64,000 nucleotides of DNA from Streptomyces sp. NRRL F-2580 (GCF_000720115.1 NZ_JOIR01000009.1:62001-126000), one strand, 5' to 3'. Positions 33,820 to 43,890 are shown, counted from the first letter of the stretch. Translations and numbers: made by a program. Notes: generated by a model from the sequence alone, not told the origin.

Positions 33820-34125
33820 TCAGCCGGTAGTCGGATTGTCGGCGGTGACGTCGTGATCGGGCACCGCCTGCCCCGAGCGGATCAGCTCGATCCGGCCCAT
33901 GACCTTCGACCGCAGGTCGGTCGGCACGTCGTCCGACCCGCAGCAGCGCTTCACCAGCTTCTTCACGGCCTGTTCCAGGCCGTACTTCTCCAGACAGGGA
34001 TTGCACTCGCCGAAGTGGGTCTCGAACTTCGTGCAGTCACTGTCGGGCATTTCCTGATCAAGGAACTCGTACAGGTGGTCCAGGACCTCAGAGCACTCTG
34101 TCTCGTGCGGCTCTCCGCAACTCAT
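33820..34125 (-). CDS. rsrA: Redox-sensing zinc anti-sigma factor RsrA
   Basis: The 101-residue ZAS-family anti-sigma factor carries all signature residues of S. coelicolor RsrA at the same positions: C3, H7, C11, C31, H37, C41, C44, C61 and C62. Zinc-bound reduced RsrA holds SigR; disulfide stress forms intramolecular disulfides, expels zinc and frees SigR. Its start overlaps the sigR stop (ATGA). Confidence 0.96.
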   Translation of the reverse strand: MSCGEPHETECSEVLDHLYEFLDQEMPDSDCTKFETHFGECNPCLEKYGLEQAVKKLVKRCCGSDDVPTDLRSKVMGRIELIRSGQAVPDHDVTADNPTTG

Positions 34126-34766
34126 GAGCCCGAGCCTTTCCGGTCGTTCGACTCCCCCGCGCCCGCGGGAACCAGCCCGCGCTCACGGGCATAGTCCTCC
34201 AGCATTCCGCGGAGTTGACGGCGGCCACGGTGCAGTCGCGACATGACCGTACCGATGGGTGTACCCATGATGTCCGCGATCTCCTTGTACGCAAAGCCCT
34301 CTACGTCGGCAAGGTAGACCGCGATGCGGAACTCCTCCGGAATGGCCTGCAGGGCTTCCTTCACGTCCGAGTCGGGCAGGTGGTCGAGCGCCTGCGACTC
34401 GGCGGAGCGCAGTCCGGTCGACATGTGCGACTCGGCGCGCGCCAGCTGCCAGTCCTCGATCTCCTCCGCGGCGCTGCGCTGGGGCTCGCGCTGCTTCTTG
34501 CGGTAGGAGTTGATGAACGTGTTGGTCAGGATGCGGTACAGCCACGCCTTCAGGTTGGTGCCCTCGCGGAACTGGTGGAAGGACGCGTATGCCTTCGCGT
34601 ACGTCTCCTGGACCAGGTCCTCAGCGTCGGCCGGGTTGCGCGTCATGCGCAGCGCGGCCGAGTACATCTGGTCGAGGTAGCCGAGGGCGTCCCGCTCGAA
34701 GCGCGCGTTGCGCTCCGGGGTCGTCTCCTCCGCGTGGCCTTCGTCGGTCCCAGCGACAGGACCCAC
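34122..34766 (-). CDS. sigR: ECF sigma factor SigR (thiol-oxidative stress)
   Basis: The 214-residue core form starts at GTG 34766 ([11 protein letters not shown]). Region 2 contains [31 protein letters not shown], and region 4 the helix-turn-helix [28 protein letters not shown]. The frame is open upstream; an ATG at 34931 lies exactly 55 codons before this GTG, the extension length I recall for the unstable SigR-prime isoform of S. coelicolor, and another ATG is at 34952. A SigR-type promoter lies upstream at 34977-35006. Confidence 0.95.
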   Translation of the reverse strand: MGPVAGTDEGHAEETTPERNARFERDALGYLDQMYSAALRMTRNPADAEDLVQETYAKAYASFHQFREGTNLKAWLYRILTNTFINSYRKKQREPQRSAAEEIEDWQLARAESHMSTGLRSAESQALDHLPDSDVKEALQAIPEEFRIAVYLADVEGFAYKEIADIMGTPIGTVMSRLHRGRRQLRGMLEDYARERGLVPAGAGESNDRKGSGS

Positions 34767-34976
34767 CTCCTCCGACTGCGTGGCGGCTCCGAAAGCGGAC
34801 CCGCTCGAATCGGAGAATAGTCGACCATCCCGGCCCTCCGCCGCCCGAAGCGCACTGCGCTTGGGGGCAGGAAGAACCGTCCAGTCCAGGTCAGCGGCCT
34901 GCCGACGGTTCTGACTGATGACCTGGGTCATGCGCTCCCTCTCCTCCGACAAGTTCCCGTACGTACCGACATCCGA

Positions 34977-35006
34977 GACAACAGAAGGGCCCGGCGGCGC
35001 ATTCCC
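34977..35006 (-). promoter_or_regulatory. SigR-dependent promoter of sigR
   Basis: On the minus strand GGGAAT (35006-35001) and GTTGTC (34982-34977) are separated by exactly 18 bp, matching the SigR consensus GGAAT-N18-GTT. It is 25 bp before the ATG at 34952 and would transcribe the long isoform, giving the known positive feedback followed by degradation. Confidence 0.88.
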
Positions 35007-35054
35007 GCGTACCGGAAGGGTTTTCGGCCTTCCGCTCCCGCGGGCCGCTCCGGG

Positions 35055-35699
35055 CTAGCCGCCGGCCGGGAGCGCCAGGAGCCATCGCCCGACCGCCTCG
35101 GTGATCTTCCCGAGGGCCTCGTCCTGGGTCAGGTCCGCCTTCTTCGGCACGGCGAAAGCGTGATCGCCGTACGGGATCTCCACCAGCTCGTGCTCCCCCG
35201 CGGGGAACTCCTCGGGCCGCCCGAAGGGGTCCCGGCCGCCCTGGACCACCAGGGTCGGCCGGCCGGCCCCGGTGAGCTCCTCGGCGCGGGACTTCTCCGG
35301 CCGGCCCGGCGGGTGCAGCGGGAACGCCAGCGCCAGCACCCCGGCGGCGCCCAGCTCGACGGCGGTCCGGCAGGCCACCCGGGCCCCGGCGCTGCGCCCG
35401 CCCGCGACCACCGGCAGCCCGGGCTTCGCGAGCGCGGGCCACAGCGCGCGCCACCCCTCGTCCAGCACCTTGGGCGCGGCGGCGACCTTCTTCCCGGCGA
35501 CCCGCCATGGCTGTTCGACCAGCGCGACCGTGATCCCGCGGGCGGGCAGGGCGGCGGCCAGGGCCTGGAGGTCGCGGGCCTCGATGCCGCCGCCGGCGCC
35601 GTGGCTGACGGCGAGCACGAGCTTCGCCGCGCGGGCGGGGTGCCAGGTGATGCGGGCCCCGCCCGCCGGGGTGTCGACGCTCTCGGTACGCGTGGTCAT
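35055..35699 (-). CDS. Alpha/beta-hydrolase (KANL3/Tex30-like)
   Basis: The 214-residue hydrolase has the nucleophile elbow GGRSAGARVA, the acid in VVQGGRDPFGRPEE and the His in IPYGDHAFAVPKK, plus an HGAGGG oxyanion segment near residue 34. The substrate is unknown. It ends 102 bp before the sigR long-form start. Confidence 0.8.
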   Translation of the reverse strand: MTTRTESVDTPAGGARITWHPARAAKLVLAVSHGAGGGIEARDLQALAAALPARGITVALVEQPWRVAGKKVAAAPKVLDEGWRALWPALAKPGLPVVAGGRSAGARVACRTAVELGAAGVLALAFPLHPPGRPEKSRAEELTGAGRPTLVVQGGRDPFGRPEEFPAGEHELVEIPYGDHAFAVPKKADLTQDEALGKITEAVGRWLLALPAGG

Positions 35700-35724
35700 G
35701 CACCCATCCTGCCCGGGCCCGGCC

Positions 35725-36543
35725 CTAGAACAGGGTTGCCTCTTCGGGGGCGGCCAGCTCGTCGAGCAGCTCCGGCCCGTTGTTGCGGACGTTGCTGACG
35801 GCGGTGGACACCGGGTAGGCCCGCATCAGACCGCCCGGCGGCGGCGCCAGCAGTTCCCGCAGGGAGCCCTCGGTGTCGGTGTTCGCGGGGTCCAGCCAGG
35901 CGTCCCAGCGGTCCGGGGTGAGCATCAGCGGCATCCGCGGGTGGATCTCGGAGAGCGAGCGCGGCCCATCGGCCGGGGCCACGCCCAGGAGGGTGGTCTC
36001 GGCCTCGGTGGTGATCACCGAGCAGGTGACCCACCAGGCGAGCGGGTGCTCGTCGGGCAGGGTCCGGTCGCGCCAGAACTCGTATATCCCGGCCATGGCG
36101 AAGACGGAGCCGTCGGAGGGGAGCACGAAGTAGGGCTGCTTGCGGGCCCGCTTCTTCTTCCCCTCCACCTCCAGCTGCCGCTCGTCGTGGGCCGTGACCC
36201 ACTCGTAGTAGCCGTCGGCGGGGACGATGCAGCGGCGCTGCGCGAAGGGCCGCCGGAAGGACGGCTTCTCGTGCAGGGTCTCGGACCGGGCGTTGATCAT
36301 CCGGGCGGCGCCGTCGGGGTTCTGCGCCCAGGAGGGGACCAGGCCCCATTTCAGGGTGCGCAGCTGGCGAACCGGACGCGGGTGCGAAGCGTCCTTCAGT
36401 GGGCGGTCGAGGACGACGTGGACCTCTTTCGTCGGCGCCACGTTCCAGTCGGGGGCCAGTGCCTCCTCCGGCTCCCACTTCTCGATGCCGAAGGCCTCCA
36501 CGAGGTCCTCGGGCTTACGACTCGCCGCATACCGTCCGCACAT
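35725..36543 (-). CDS. SRAP-family DNA-protein crosslink protein (YedK/HMCES)
   Basis: The 272-residue protein belongs to the SOS-response-associated peptidase family. The catalytic Cys2 (MCGRYA), NVAPT, NARSET and the ADGYYEW Glu are all visible, as is the IHPRMPLML histidine. It traps abasic sites in single-stranded DNA as a thiazolidine crosslink. The start must be ATG 36543, since Cys must be residue 2; an in-frame ATG nine bases upstream would bury it. Confidence 0.9.
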   Translation of the reverse strand: MCGRYAASRKPEDLVEAFGIEKWEPEEALAPDWNVAPTKEVHVVLDRPLKDASHPRPVRQLRTLKWGLVPSWAQNPDGAARMINARSETLHEKPSFRRPFAQRRCIVPADGYYEWVTAHDERQLEVEGKKKRARKQPYFVLPSDGSVFAMAGIYEFWRDRTLPDEHPLAWWVTCSVITTEAETTLLGVAPADGPRSLSEIHPRMPLMLTPDRWDAWLDPANTDTEGSLRELLAPPPGGLMRAYPVSTAVSNVRNNGPELLDELAAPEEATLF

Positions 36544-36596
36544 GGCTGCCACACTGCCATGTCACCCAGACACCACCGCAAGGAGTCCGCCACCTC

Positions 36597-37310
36597 ATGG
36601 ACAGCAGCACGACGGCCGGCCTGTGGGACCGGCTCACGGGCATACAGACCCCGCCCGACCGGTGGCTGGTGATCGTGACCGGCCTGGTCGCGCTGGCCGC
36701 CGTCGGTCCCCGCCCGTTGTGGCGGCTCTCGCGCAACGCCATCACGATCGCGCACGAGGGCGGGCACGGTCTGCTGGCGCTGCTGACCGGGCGGCGCCTG
36801 AGCGGGATACGGCTGCACTCCGACACGAGCGGGGTCACCGTCAGCCGGGGCAAGCCGACCGGGCTCGGAATGATCCTGACCGCCGCCGGCGGGTACACGG
36901 CACCCTCGCTGCTCGGGCTCGGCGGGGCGGCACTCCTCTCCGCGCACCGGATCACGCTGCTGCTGTGGGCGGCCACCGTCCTGCTGGTGGCGATGCTGAT
37001 GATGATCCGGAACGCGTACGGGGCGCTGACCGTGGTGCTGACCGGCGGGGCCTTCCTCCTGGTGTCCTGGCTGACCCCGGCCGAAGTGCAAGCCGGCTTC
37101 GCCTATCTGGTGGTGTGGTTCCTGCTGCTCGGCGGGGTGCGTCCGGTCTTCGAGCTGGGGGCCAAGCGCAGGAACGGCGGAGCCCCGGATTCCGATGCCG
37201 ATCAGCTGGGCCGGCTCACCCACCTGCATCCGGTGGTGTGGCTGCTGTTCTTCCACGTCGTCGCCCTGTGCTCGCTGATCGGCGGCGGCCGGTGGCTGCT
37301 CGCCCTGTGA
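36597..37310 (+). CDS. M50-family membrane metallopeptidase
   Basis: The 237-residue membrane protein has about five hydrophobic segments and the zinc motif in [17 protein letters not shown] (HExxH form HEGGH). It belongs to the peptidase M50B-like group (PF13398). It may act in intramembrane proteolysis; no PDZ domain and no known substrate. It is divergent from the SRAP gene, with 53 bp between starts. Confidence 0.83.
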   Translation: MDSSTTAGLWDRLTGIQTPPDRWLVIVTGLVALAAVGPRPLWRLSRNAITIAHEGGHGLLALLTGRRLSGIRLHSDTSGVTVSRGKPTGLGMILTAAGGYTAPSLLGLGGAALLSAHRITLLLWAATVLLVAMLMMIRNAYGALTVVLTGGAFLLVSWLTPAEVQAGFAYLVVWFLLLGGVRPVFELGAKRRNGGAPDSDADQLGRLTHLHPVVWLLFFHVVALCSLIGGGRWLLAL

Positions 37311-37374
37311 CCACCCCCTGAGACCGGACCGCGATCAAGATCTGGTGCCGGAGGAAGCCACTAAAGTGGGGGCC

Positions 37375-38757
37375 ATGACCGAGACCCCCGCGCTCCCTGC
37401 CCTCTGGCCCGCTCCGCTCGCCGATGGGACCGTCCACGCCACCGTCACGGTGCCGGGGTCCAAATCGGTCACCAACCGGGCCCTCGTGCTCGCCGCGCTC
37501 GCCGCCGAACCCGGCTGGGTCCGCCGCCCGCTGCGCTCGCGCGACTCCCAGCTGATGTCCGACGCCCTGCGCGCGCTGGGCGTCGGCATCGAGGAGACGG
37601 TCTCCTCCAGCTCCGCCGGTTCCACCAACGGCGCAGTGGGCGGCGAGGCCTGGCGGATCATCCCGGCGGCCCTGCACGGCCCGACGACCGTGGACGTCGG
37701 TAACGCCGGCACCGTCATGCGCTTCCTGCCGCCCGTCGCCACCCTCGCCGACGGGGACATCCGCTTCGACGGCGACCCGCGCTCCTACGAGCGCCCCCTC
37801 GGCCAGGTCATCAGCGCCCTGCGCACGCTCGGCGCCCGGATCGACGACGACGGCCGGGGCGCGCTGCCGATGACCGTCCAGGGCGGCGGGGCGCTGGAGG
37901 GCGGCACGGTCGAGATCGACGCCAGCAACTCCTCGCAGTTCGTCTCCGCGCTGCTGCTCTCCGCCCCGCGCTTCAACCAGGGCGTCGAGGTCCGGCACGT
38001 GGGCGCCACCCTGCCGTCGATGCCGCACATCCGGATGACCGTGGAGATGCTGCGCGCGGCGGGCGCCCAGGTCGACACCCCCGAGGCCGGCGGTGAGAAG
38101 AACGTGTGGCGGGTCTCCCCCGGCGCGCTGCTCGGCCGCGACATGGTCGTGGAGCCGGACCTGTCCAACGCCCAGCCCTTCCTGGCCGCGGCCCTGATCA
38201 CCGGCGGCACGGTCACCGTCCCGGACTGGCCGCGCCGCACCACCCAGCCCGGTGACGCGCTGCGCCGGATCTTCACCGAGATGGGCGGCTCCTGCGAGCT
38301 GACCGACGCGGGCCTGGTCTTCACCGGCACCGGCAAGATCCACGGCATCGACGTGGACCTGAGCGAGGTCGGCGAGCTCACCCCGGGCATCGCGGCGGTG
38401 GCGGCCCTGGCCGACTCCGAGTCGGTGCTGCGCGGGGTCGCGCACCTGCGGCTGCACGAGACGGACCGGCTGGCGGCGCTGACCAAGGAGATCAACGCGC
38501 TCGGCGGCGACGTCACCGAGACCGCGGACGGCCTGCGCATCCGGCCGCGCCGGATGCACGGCGGCGTGTTCCACACGTACGACGACCACCGGATGGCCAC
38601 CGCGGGCGCGGTGATCGGCCTGGCGGTGGAGGGCGTACGGATCGAGAACGTGGCGACGACCGCGAAGACCCTGCCGGACTTCCCGAAGATGTGGACGGAC
38701 ATGCTCGCCGGGGACGCCGGTGGTTCCGGGACGCCCGGAGCGGGTGCGGGAGCGTAG
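37375..38757 (+). CDS. aroA: 3-phosphoshikimate 1-carboxyvinyltransferase (EPSP synthase)
   Basis: The 460-residue enzyme makes EPSP in the shikimate pathway. Motifs are [52 protein letters not shown] and [17 protein letters not shown] 37375 follows GTGGGGG. It is followed 8 bp later by rsgA, forming an operon. Confidence 0.95.
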   Translation: MTETPALPALWPAPLADGTVHATVTVPGSKSVTNRALVLAALAAEPGWVRRPLRSRDSQLMSDALRALGVGIEETVSSSSAGSTNGAVGGEAWRIIPAALHGPTTVDVGNAGTVMRFLPPVATLADGDIRFDGDPRSYERPLGQVISALRTLGARIDDDGRGALPMTVQGGGALEGGTVEIDASNSSQFVSALLLSAPRFNQGVEVRHVGATLPSMPHIRMTVEMLRAAGAQVDTPEAGGEKNVWRVSPGALLGRDMVVEPDLSNAQPFLAAALITGGTVTVPDWPRRTTQPGDALRRIFTEMGGSCELTDAGLVFTGTGKIHGIDVDLSEVGELTPGIAAVAALADSESVLRGVAHLRLHETDRLAALTKEINALGGDVTETADGLRIRPRRMHGGVFHTYDDHRMATAGAVIGLAVEGVRIENVATTAKTLPDFPKMWTDMLAGDAGGSGTPGAGAGA

Positions 38758-38765
38758 GGCCCGTC

Positions 38766-39776
38766 ATGCGCAGGTACGGCAAGCACACCGACGAGGACGA
38801 TATCCGCCAGCGCCCCAACCCCAAGGGCAACCGGCCGCGGACGAGCATCCGGCCCAAGCACGAGGACGCGGCCGAGGGCTTCGTCCTGACCGTCGACCGC
38901 GGTCGGCTGACCTGCCTGGTCGAGGGCCGCTCCGTGCACGCGATGAAGGCGCGCGAGCTCGGCCGCAAGGCGGCGGTGGTCGGGGACCGGGTCTGGATCG
39001 TCGGTGACCTGTCCGGCAAGAAGGACACCCTGGCCCGCATCGTGCGGATCGAGGAGCGCAAGTCCGTCCTGCGGCGCACCGCCGACGACGACGACCCGTA
39101 CGAGCGGGTGGTCGTCGCCAATGCCGACCAGCTGGCCATCGTCACGGCCCTGGCCGATCCGGAGCCGCGGCCCCGGATGATCGACCGCTGCCTGGTCGCG
39201 GCGTACGACGCCGGGCTGGAGCCGCTGCTGGTGCTCACCAAGTCCGATCTGACCTCCGCGGACAAGATCCTGGAGATCTACTCGACCTTCGGCCTGAACT
39301 ACGTGGTCACCAACCGCGAGGAGCTCGCGACGGGCGACGCGGCCGACAAGGTGCGCGAGCGCCTGGAAGGCCGGATCACCGCCTTCGTCGGCCACTCGGG
39401 CGTCGGCAAGACCACCCTGGTCAACTCCCTGGTCGCGCCGGACCGCAAGCGGGCCACCGGCGTGGTCAACGCGGTCACCGGCCGCGGTCGGCACACCACC
39501 ACCTCGGCCCTGGCGCTGCCGCTGCCCGGGATGGACGGTTGGGTCATCGACACCCCGGGCGTGCGCTCCTTCGGCCTGCACCACGTGGACCCGTCCCGGG
39601 TGATCCTGGCCTTCCCGGAGCTGGTCCCGGGGACGGAGGAGTGCCCGCGCGCGTGCAGCCACGACGAGCCGGACTGCGCGCTCGACAAGTGGGTGGAGGA
39701 CGGCCACGCGGACCCTGCGCGGCTGTATTCGCTGCGGCGGCTGCTGGAGACGCGGGAGCGCCGCGAAGGCGACTGA
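38766..39776 (+). CDS. rsgA: Ribosome small-subunit biogenesis GTPase RsgA
   Basis: The 336-residue circularly permuted GTPase has an N-terminal OB fold (about 35-110), G4 TKSD before G1 GHSGVGKTTL, G3 DTPGVRSF, and a C-terminal zinc site CPRACSHDEPDC. It matures the 30S subunit. The permuted motif order is diagnostic. Confidence 0.95.
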   Translation: MRRYGKHTDEDDIRQRPNPKGNRPRTSIRPKHEDAAEGFVLTVDRGRLTCLVEGRSVHAMKARELGRKAAVVGDRVWIVGDLSGKKDTLARIVRIEERKSVLRRTADDDDPYERVVVANADQLAIVTALADPEPRPRMIDRCLVAAYDAGLEPLLVLTKSDLTSADKILEIYSTFGLNYVVTNREELATGDAADKVRERLEGRITAFVGHSGVGKTTLVNSLVAPDRKRATGVVNAVTGRGRHTTTSALALPLPGMDGWVIDTPGVRSFGLHHVDPSRVILAFPELVPGTEECPRACSHDEPDCALDKWVEDGHADPARLYSLRRLLETRERREGD

Positions 39777-39877
39777 CCGTCCGGCGGGGCGTGCCGGGTT
39801 TGTCGGGGGCCCTGTCTGGACAAATGCATAATCCCACCAAGTGACGTGATGTCATGTGACGCGGAGAGGCATTCGAC

Positions 39878-40201
39878 ATGGCGTGGCTGCTGGTCGTGGT
39901 CGCGGGACTTCTGGAGACCGGTTTCGCGGTCTGCCTCAAGCTCTCCCACGGATTCACCCGACTGTGGCCGACCGTCGCCTTCGCGTGCTTCGCGCTCGGC
40001 AGCTTCGGTCTGCTGACGCTGGCCCTCAAGAAGCTGGACGTGGGACCGGCGTACGCGGTGTGGACGGGCATCGGCGCGGCCGGGACGGCGATCTACGGCA
40101 TGGTCTTCCTCGGCGACCTGGTCTCCACCCTCAAGCTCGTCTCGATCTCGCTGGTCATCCTGGGCGTCATCGGGCTCCAGCTGTCCGGGTCGGCGCACTG
40201 A
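39878..40201 (+). CDS. SMR-family exporter, Gdx/SugE (guanidinium) type
   Basis: The 107-residue, four-helix transporter has the essential Glu in AGLLETGFAV and the Gdx-type signatures LKLSHGFTRLWP and AYAVWTGIGAAGTA. The subgroup exports guanidinium with proton exchange. No guanidine riboswitch was recognised in its 101-bp leader. Its 3' end overlaps the opposing TetR gene by 35 bp. Confidence 0.85.
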   Translation: MAWLLVVVAGLLETGFAVCLKLSHGFTRLWPTVAFACFALGSFGLLTLALKKLDVGPAYAVWTGIGAAGTAIYGMVFLGDLVSTLKLVSISLVILGVIGLQLSGSAH

Positions 40202-40718
40202 GCTGCCGGAGCAGCCCGAGCAGCCCGGCCGCCCCCGGCTCCTCCCCCGGGGCGATCACGTAGGAGAGGGCGAGGCGCACGGCGAGCTCGCACCGCTGCG
40301 GCCCCTCCCCCGGCATGAGCGCGGCGGCCGCCCTGTCGCGGACGGTCCGGGCCAGCTCACCGGGCCCGGGCGCCCGGCGTCCCGCGGCCGGCAGGCCCGC
40401 GTCCCAGCTGCCGGTGAGCAGGGCCCGTACGAGGGGATGGGCGCGGGCCGCCCGTACGGTCCACTCGGCGACGGAGGCGAGCCGTTCGGCGGCCTGGGCC
40501 GGGGCGGACAGGGCCCGGTCCACGCCGTCGAGGTAGCGGTCGGCCTCGCGCCGGACCAGGGCGCTGCCCAGGCCCGCCTTGCCGCCGAACTCGTTGTAGA
40601 GGGTCTGCCGGGATACCCCGGCGGCCGCGGCCACGTCGACCATCCGCACGGCCGGCCAGGGGCGCGCCGAGAGCGCCGCTCCCGCCGCTTCCAGTAAGGA
40701 CTCCCGGGCTGTCGGCAT
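40167..40718 (-). CDS. TetR-family repressor
   Basis: The 183-residue protein has an N-terminal helix-turn-helix (RMVDVAAAAGVSRQTLYNEFGGKAGL) and a C-terminal ligand domain. ATG 40718 follows GGGGAGG. It overlaps the exporter gene tail-to-tail and has a palindrome 33 bp upstream, a probable autoregulatory site. It may sense exporter substrates. Confidence 0.85.
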   Translation of the reverse strand: MPTARESLLEAAGAALSARPWPAVRMVDVAAAAGVSRQTLYNEFGGKAGLGSALVRREADRYLDGVDRALSAPAQAAERLASVAEWTVRAARAHPLVRALLTGSWDAGLPAAGRRAPGPGELARTVRDRAAAALMPGEGPQRCELAVRLALSYVIAPGEEPGAAGLLGLLRQLSAPTRTAGAR

Positions 40719-40750
40719 CCGCGCCTCCCCGATCGGCTCTCCGGCAAGAT

Positions 40751-40775
40751 TTGACGGGTCGACAGATCCTGTCAA
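40751..40775. promoter_or_regulatory. Candidate TetR operator between tetR and hisN
   Basis: Inverted TTGAC (40751-40755) and GTCAA (40771-40775), with GG and CC matching inside, form a 25-bp imperfect palindrome in the divergent promoter gap. It could control both the TetR gene and hisN. Confidence 0.5.
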
Positions 40776-40841
40776 GGGCGCGTCGGGGCCGCACTGTGGA
40801 CGTCGTTCGCCCGGGTCCGGGAGTCTCGATACTGTTCGGGC

Positions 40842-41645
40842 ATGCCCGAGTATGACGATGACCTGCGCCTTGCCCTCGAACTCGCCGACGCGGCGGACGC
40901 CGCCACGATGCAGCGGTTCCGCGCCCTCGACCTGAAGGTCGAGACGAAGCCGGACATGACCCCGGTGAGCGAGGCCGACCAGGCCGCCGAGGAGATCGTC
41001 CGGGCCGGCATCGCGGCCGCGCGGCCCGGCGACGCGATCCTGGGCGAGGAGTACGGCCTGCAGGGCGGCGGCCCGCGCCGCTGGGTCGTGGACCCGATCG
41101 ACGGCACGAAGAACTACGTGCGCGGCGTGCCCGTCTGGGCGACGCTGATCTCCCTGATGGCCGAGGGCGCCGACGGCGTCTTCCGGCCGGTGGTCGGCGT
41201 GGTGTCCGCGCCGGCGCTGGGCCGCCGTTGGTGGGCGGCCGAGGGGCAGGGGGCGCACGCGGGCGGCACGCTCGGCGAGACCAGCGCGATCGGCGTGTCG
41301 AAGGTGGCCGGGCTGGGTGACGCCTCGTTCGCGTACTCGTCGCTGAGCGGGTGGGAGGAGCAGGGCCGGCTCGCCGGGTTCCTGGACCTGACGCGCGCGT
41401 GCTGGCGTACCCGCGGCTACGGCGACTTCTGGCCGTACATGATGGTCGCGGAGGGCTCGCTGGACCTGTGCGCCGAGCCCGAGTTGAACCTCTGGGACAT
41501 GGCGGCCATCGCGGTCGTGGTCCAGGAGGCGGGCGGCCGCTTCACCAGCCTGGACGGGGTGGACGGCGTGCACGGCGGGAACGCCGCGGCCTCGAACGGG
41601 CTGCTGCACGAGGAGATGCTCGGCCTGCTGCGCCCGCGCGGCTGA
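40842..41645 (+). CDS. hisN: Histidinol-phosphatase, inositol-monophosphatase fold
   Basis: The 267-residue metal phosphatase has GEEYG, the motif WVVDPIDGTKNYVRGVP and the second motif ELNLWDMAAIAVVVQEAGG. In actinobacteria this family supplies histidinol-phosphate phosphatase (HisN) for histidine synthesis, and the S. coelicolor homologue at this locus was identified as that enzyme. Confidence 0.87.
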   Translation: MPEYDDDLRLALELADAADAATMQRFRALDLKVETKPDMTPVSEADQAAEEIVRAGIAAARPGDAILGEEYGLQGGGPRRWVVDPIDGTKNYVRGVPVWATLISLMAEGADGVFRPVVGVVSAPALGRRWWAAEGQGAHAGGTLGETSAIGVSKVAGLGDASFAYSSLSGWEEQGRLAGFLDLTRACWRTRGYGDFWPYMMVAEGSLDLCAEPELNLWDMAAIAVVVQEAGGRFTSLDGVDGVHGGNAAASNGLLHEEMLGLLRPRG

Positions 41646-41649
41646 GGTC

Positions 41650-41680
41650 GGCGCGCGCTGCTCGCGCTCCGTCGCGCGCC
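41650..41680 (+). terminator. hisN terminator
   Basis: GGCGCGCG (41650-41657) pairs with CGCGCGCC (41673-41680) and is followed by TTCTTGT, 5 bp after the hisN stop. Confidence 0.65.
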
Positions 41681-41814
41681 TTCTTGTCGGCCCTCCGGGT
41701 CCGTGGGAATCTGATACTCCCCACGCTTGTGCGCTTGTGAAGCCTTTCTCTAAAGGCGGCTCCACGGGCACACCCACCCAAGCGGGGGGCTCACCCCAGG
41801 AGGTGGCTCTCTTC

Positions 41815-42207
41815 ATGCTCGTCCGTGACGCAATGAGCACCGTGATCCTCACCCTCGGACCCGCGCACACCCTCCGGCAGGCGGCCTGCCTGATGTCCGG
41901 CCGACGCGTCGGCGCGGCCGTCGTCCTCGACCCCGAGCACAGCGGAATCGGCATCCTGACCGAGCGCGACATCCTCAACTCGATCGGCGCGGGCCACGAT
42001 CCCGACCGGGAGTCCGTGGGTGCGCACACCACCAACAACGTCGTCTTCTGCACTCCGGACGCCACCGTGCAGGAGGCCGCCGAGGCGATGGCGCACGGCG
42101 GCTTCCGGCACCTGATCGTGCTGGAGAACGGCGGCCCGGTGGGCATCGTGTCCGTACGGGACGTCATCCGCTGCTGGGCTCCGGCGCGGCGCACGGTCCC
42201 CGCGTAG
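41815..42207 (+). CDS. Tandem CBS-domain protein
   Basis: The 130-residue protein is two CBS domains (about 1-60 and 70-125: LVRDAMSTVILTL, GIGILTERDIL; VGIVSVRDVIR). Such Bateman modules bind adenine nucleotides and regulate a partner. There is no attached catalytic domain, so it acts in trans. ATG 41815 follows AGGAGGT. Confidence 0.85.
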   Translation: MLVRDAMSTVILTLGPAHTLRQAACLMSGRRVGAAVVLDPEHSGIGILTERDILNSIGAGHDPDRESVGAHTTNNVVFCTPDATVQEAAEAMAHGGFRHLIVLENGGPVGIVSVRDVIRCWAPARRTVPA

Positions 42208-42223
42208 GCGCGTCTCCACGCAC

Positions 42224-42267
42224 GACGCCGGGCCACGGCCCTCCGAAGAGGGCCGCGGCCCGGCGTC
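42224..42267. terminator. Bidirectional terminator between the CBS gene and katA
   Basis: A 20-bp stem (arms 42224-42243 and 42248-42267, one mismatch) with loop CGAA lies between convergent genes. Confidence 0.85.
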
Positions 42268-42290
42268 CTGCTACGACAAGCGGTCCCGGA

Positions 42291-43760
42291 TCAAGCGCGG
42301 AGGGCCTGGACCGCGGCTTCGAGCCGCTTGCCGAAGTCGCCGTCCGCCTGGCGGAAGTTGTCGATCGCGCGCTCGACGATGTCGTCGCGCGAGACCTTGG
42401 CGATGAAGCCGGACAGGTTCTCGATCAGACGGGCCTTCTCGTCCTCCGAGTAGAGGCGGTAGAGGTCGCCGGCCTGGACGAAGTCGGTGTCCTCGCTGTG
42501 CACGGCGGCGGCGTGGTTGCCCGTGCCGCCCGTCACGCCGATGGGCTGCCACAGCGGGCGGTCGGTCTGGTGCGGGCCGCCGAAGGAGTTCGGCTCGTAG
42601 TTCTTCGCACCCTTGTGGCGGCCGTCGTACAGGTAGCCGTCTCGGGAGTTGGTGCGCGCCTCGGTGGCGTGCGGGCGGTTCACCGGCAGGTGGTCGGCGT
42701 TGATGCCGACGCGGTAGCGGTGGGCGTCGCCGTAGCCGAAGAGGCGGCCCTGGAGCATCTTGTCCGGGGAGGGACCGATGCCGGGGACGAAGTGCGCCGG
42801 GGAGAAGATCGACTGCTCGACCTCGGCGAAGACGTTCTCCGGGTTGCGGTTGAGCTCCAGCTTGCCGATCTCGATCGGCGGGTAGTCCGCGTGCGGCCAC
42901 ACCTTGGTGAGGTCGAACGGGTTGAAGCGGTAGGTCGCCGCCTCGGCCGCCGGCATGATCTGGACCTGCACGGTCCAGCTCGGGAAGTCGCCGCGCTCGA
43001 TGGCCTCGCGCAGGTCGCGCTGGTGCGAGTCGGGGTCCTCACCGGCGAGCTTGTTGGCCTCGGCCTGGGTGAGGTTCTTGATGCCCTGGTCGGTCTTGAA
43101 GTGGTACTTGACCCAGAAGACCTCGCCGGCCTCGTTGTTCCACTGGAACGTGTGCGAGCCGTAGCCGTTCATGTGGCGGTAGGACGCCGGGATGCCGCGG
43201 TCACCGAACAGCCAGGTCACCTGATGGGTCGACTCGGGCGACAGACCCCAGAAGTCCCAGACGTTGTCCGCCTCCTGCGAGCCCGTGTACGGGTCGCGCT
43301 TCTGGGTGTGGATGAAGTCGGGGAACTTGATGGCGTCCTTGATGAAGAACACCGGGGTGTTGTTGCCGACGAGGTCGTAGTTGCCCTCTTCGGTGTAGAA
43401 CTTCAGCGCCCAGCCGCGGGGGTCGCGCACCGCGTCCGCGCTGCCGAGGTTGCCCGCGACGGTGGAGAAGCGCAGGAAGGTCTCGGTCTCCTTGCCGACC
43501 TCGGACAGGAACTTGGCACGGGTCCACTGGGAGACGTCGCGGGTCAGCGTGAAGGTGCCGTAGGCACCGGCGCCGCGGGCGTGCACCACGCGCTCCGGGA
43601 TGCGCTCGCGGTTGAAGTGCGCGAGCTTCTCCAGCAGCAGCTGGTCCTGGACCAGGACGGGACCTCCGACGCCGGCGGTCTCGCTGTTCTGGTTGTCGGC
43701 GACCGGAGCCCCGGCCTCCGTGGTGAGCGGTCCCTGCGTCACGTGCGCCTCCTGCGTCAT
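42291..43760 (-). CDS. katA: Monofunctional heme catalase
   Basis: The 489-residue small-subunit (clade 3) catalase decomposes H2O2. The distal His is in [14 protein letters not shown], the conserved Asn in [23 protein letters not shown] region, and the proximal heme Tyr in [17 protein letters not shown] 43760 follows GCAGGA. It is divergent from catR, with a palindrome in the shared promoter. Confidence 0.94.
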   Translation of the reverse strand: MTQEAHVTQGPLTTEAGAPVADNQNSETAGVGGPVLVQDQLLLEKLAHFNRERIPERVVHARGAGAYGTFTLTRDVSQWTRAKFLSEVGKETETFLRFSTVAGNLGSADAVRDPRGWALKFYTEEGNYDLVGNNTPVFFIKDAIKFPDFIHTQKRDPYTGSQEADNVWDFWGLSPESTHQVTWLFGDRGIPASYRHMNGYGSHTFQWNNEAGEVFWVKYHFKTDQGIKNLTQAEANKLAGEDPDSHQRDLREAIERGDFPSWTVQVQIMPAAEAATYRFNPFDLTKVWPHADYPPIEIGKLELNRNPENVFAEVEQSIFSPAHFVPGIGPSPDKMLQGRLFGYGDAHRYRVGINADHLPVNRPHATEARTNSRDGYLYDGRHKGAKNYEPNSFGGPHQTDRPLWQPIGVTGGTGNHAAAVHSEDTDFVQAGDLYRLYSEDEKARLIENLSGFIAKVSRDDIVERAIDNFRQADGDFGKRLEAAVQALRA

Positions 43761-43807
43761 TCCTGCATGTCCTGTCCTTGGCGTATGCGGTACCCGATCC
43801 TACAATG

Positions 43808-43822
43808 GACTTTGTCTAAGTC
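43808..43822. promoter_or_regulatory. CatR/Fur-type operator in the katA-catR promoter region
   Basis: A perfect inverted repeat GACTT-TGTCT-AAGTC lies in the 130-bp divergent gap, 48 bp from the katA start. The surrounding stretch is AT-richer than the flanks, as expected for a PerR/CatR-like box. Confidence 0.65.
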
Positions 43823-43890
43823 AAGTAAGTATCCAAGTCCGCACCGGTTCGGGAGTTACACCGAATCCCCTCACTGTTAGGCTGATGTCT

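Noticed and set aside
39777..39877. Guanidine riboswitch before the SugE/Gdx-type gene
   Set aside because: None of the conserved guanidine-I, II or III motifs could be recognised in the 101-bp leader.
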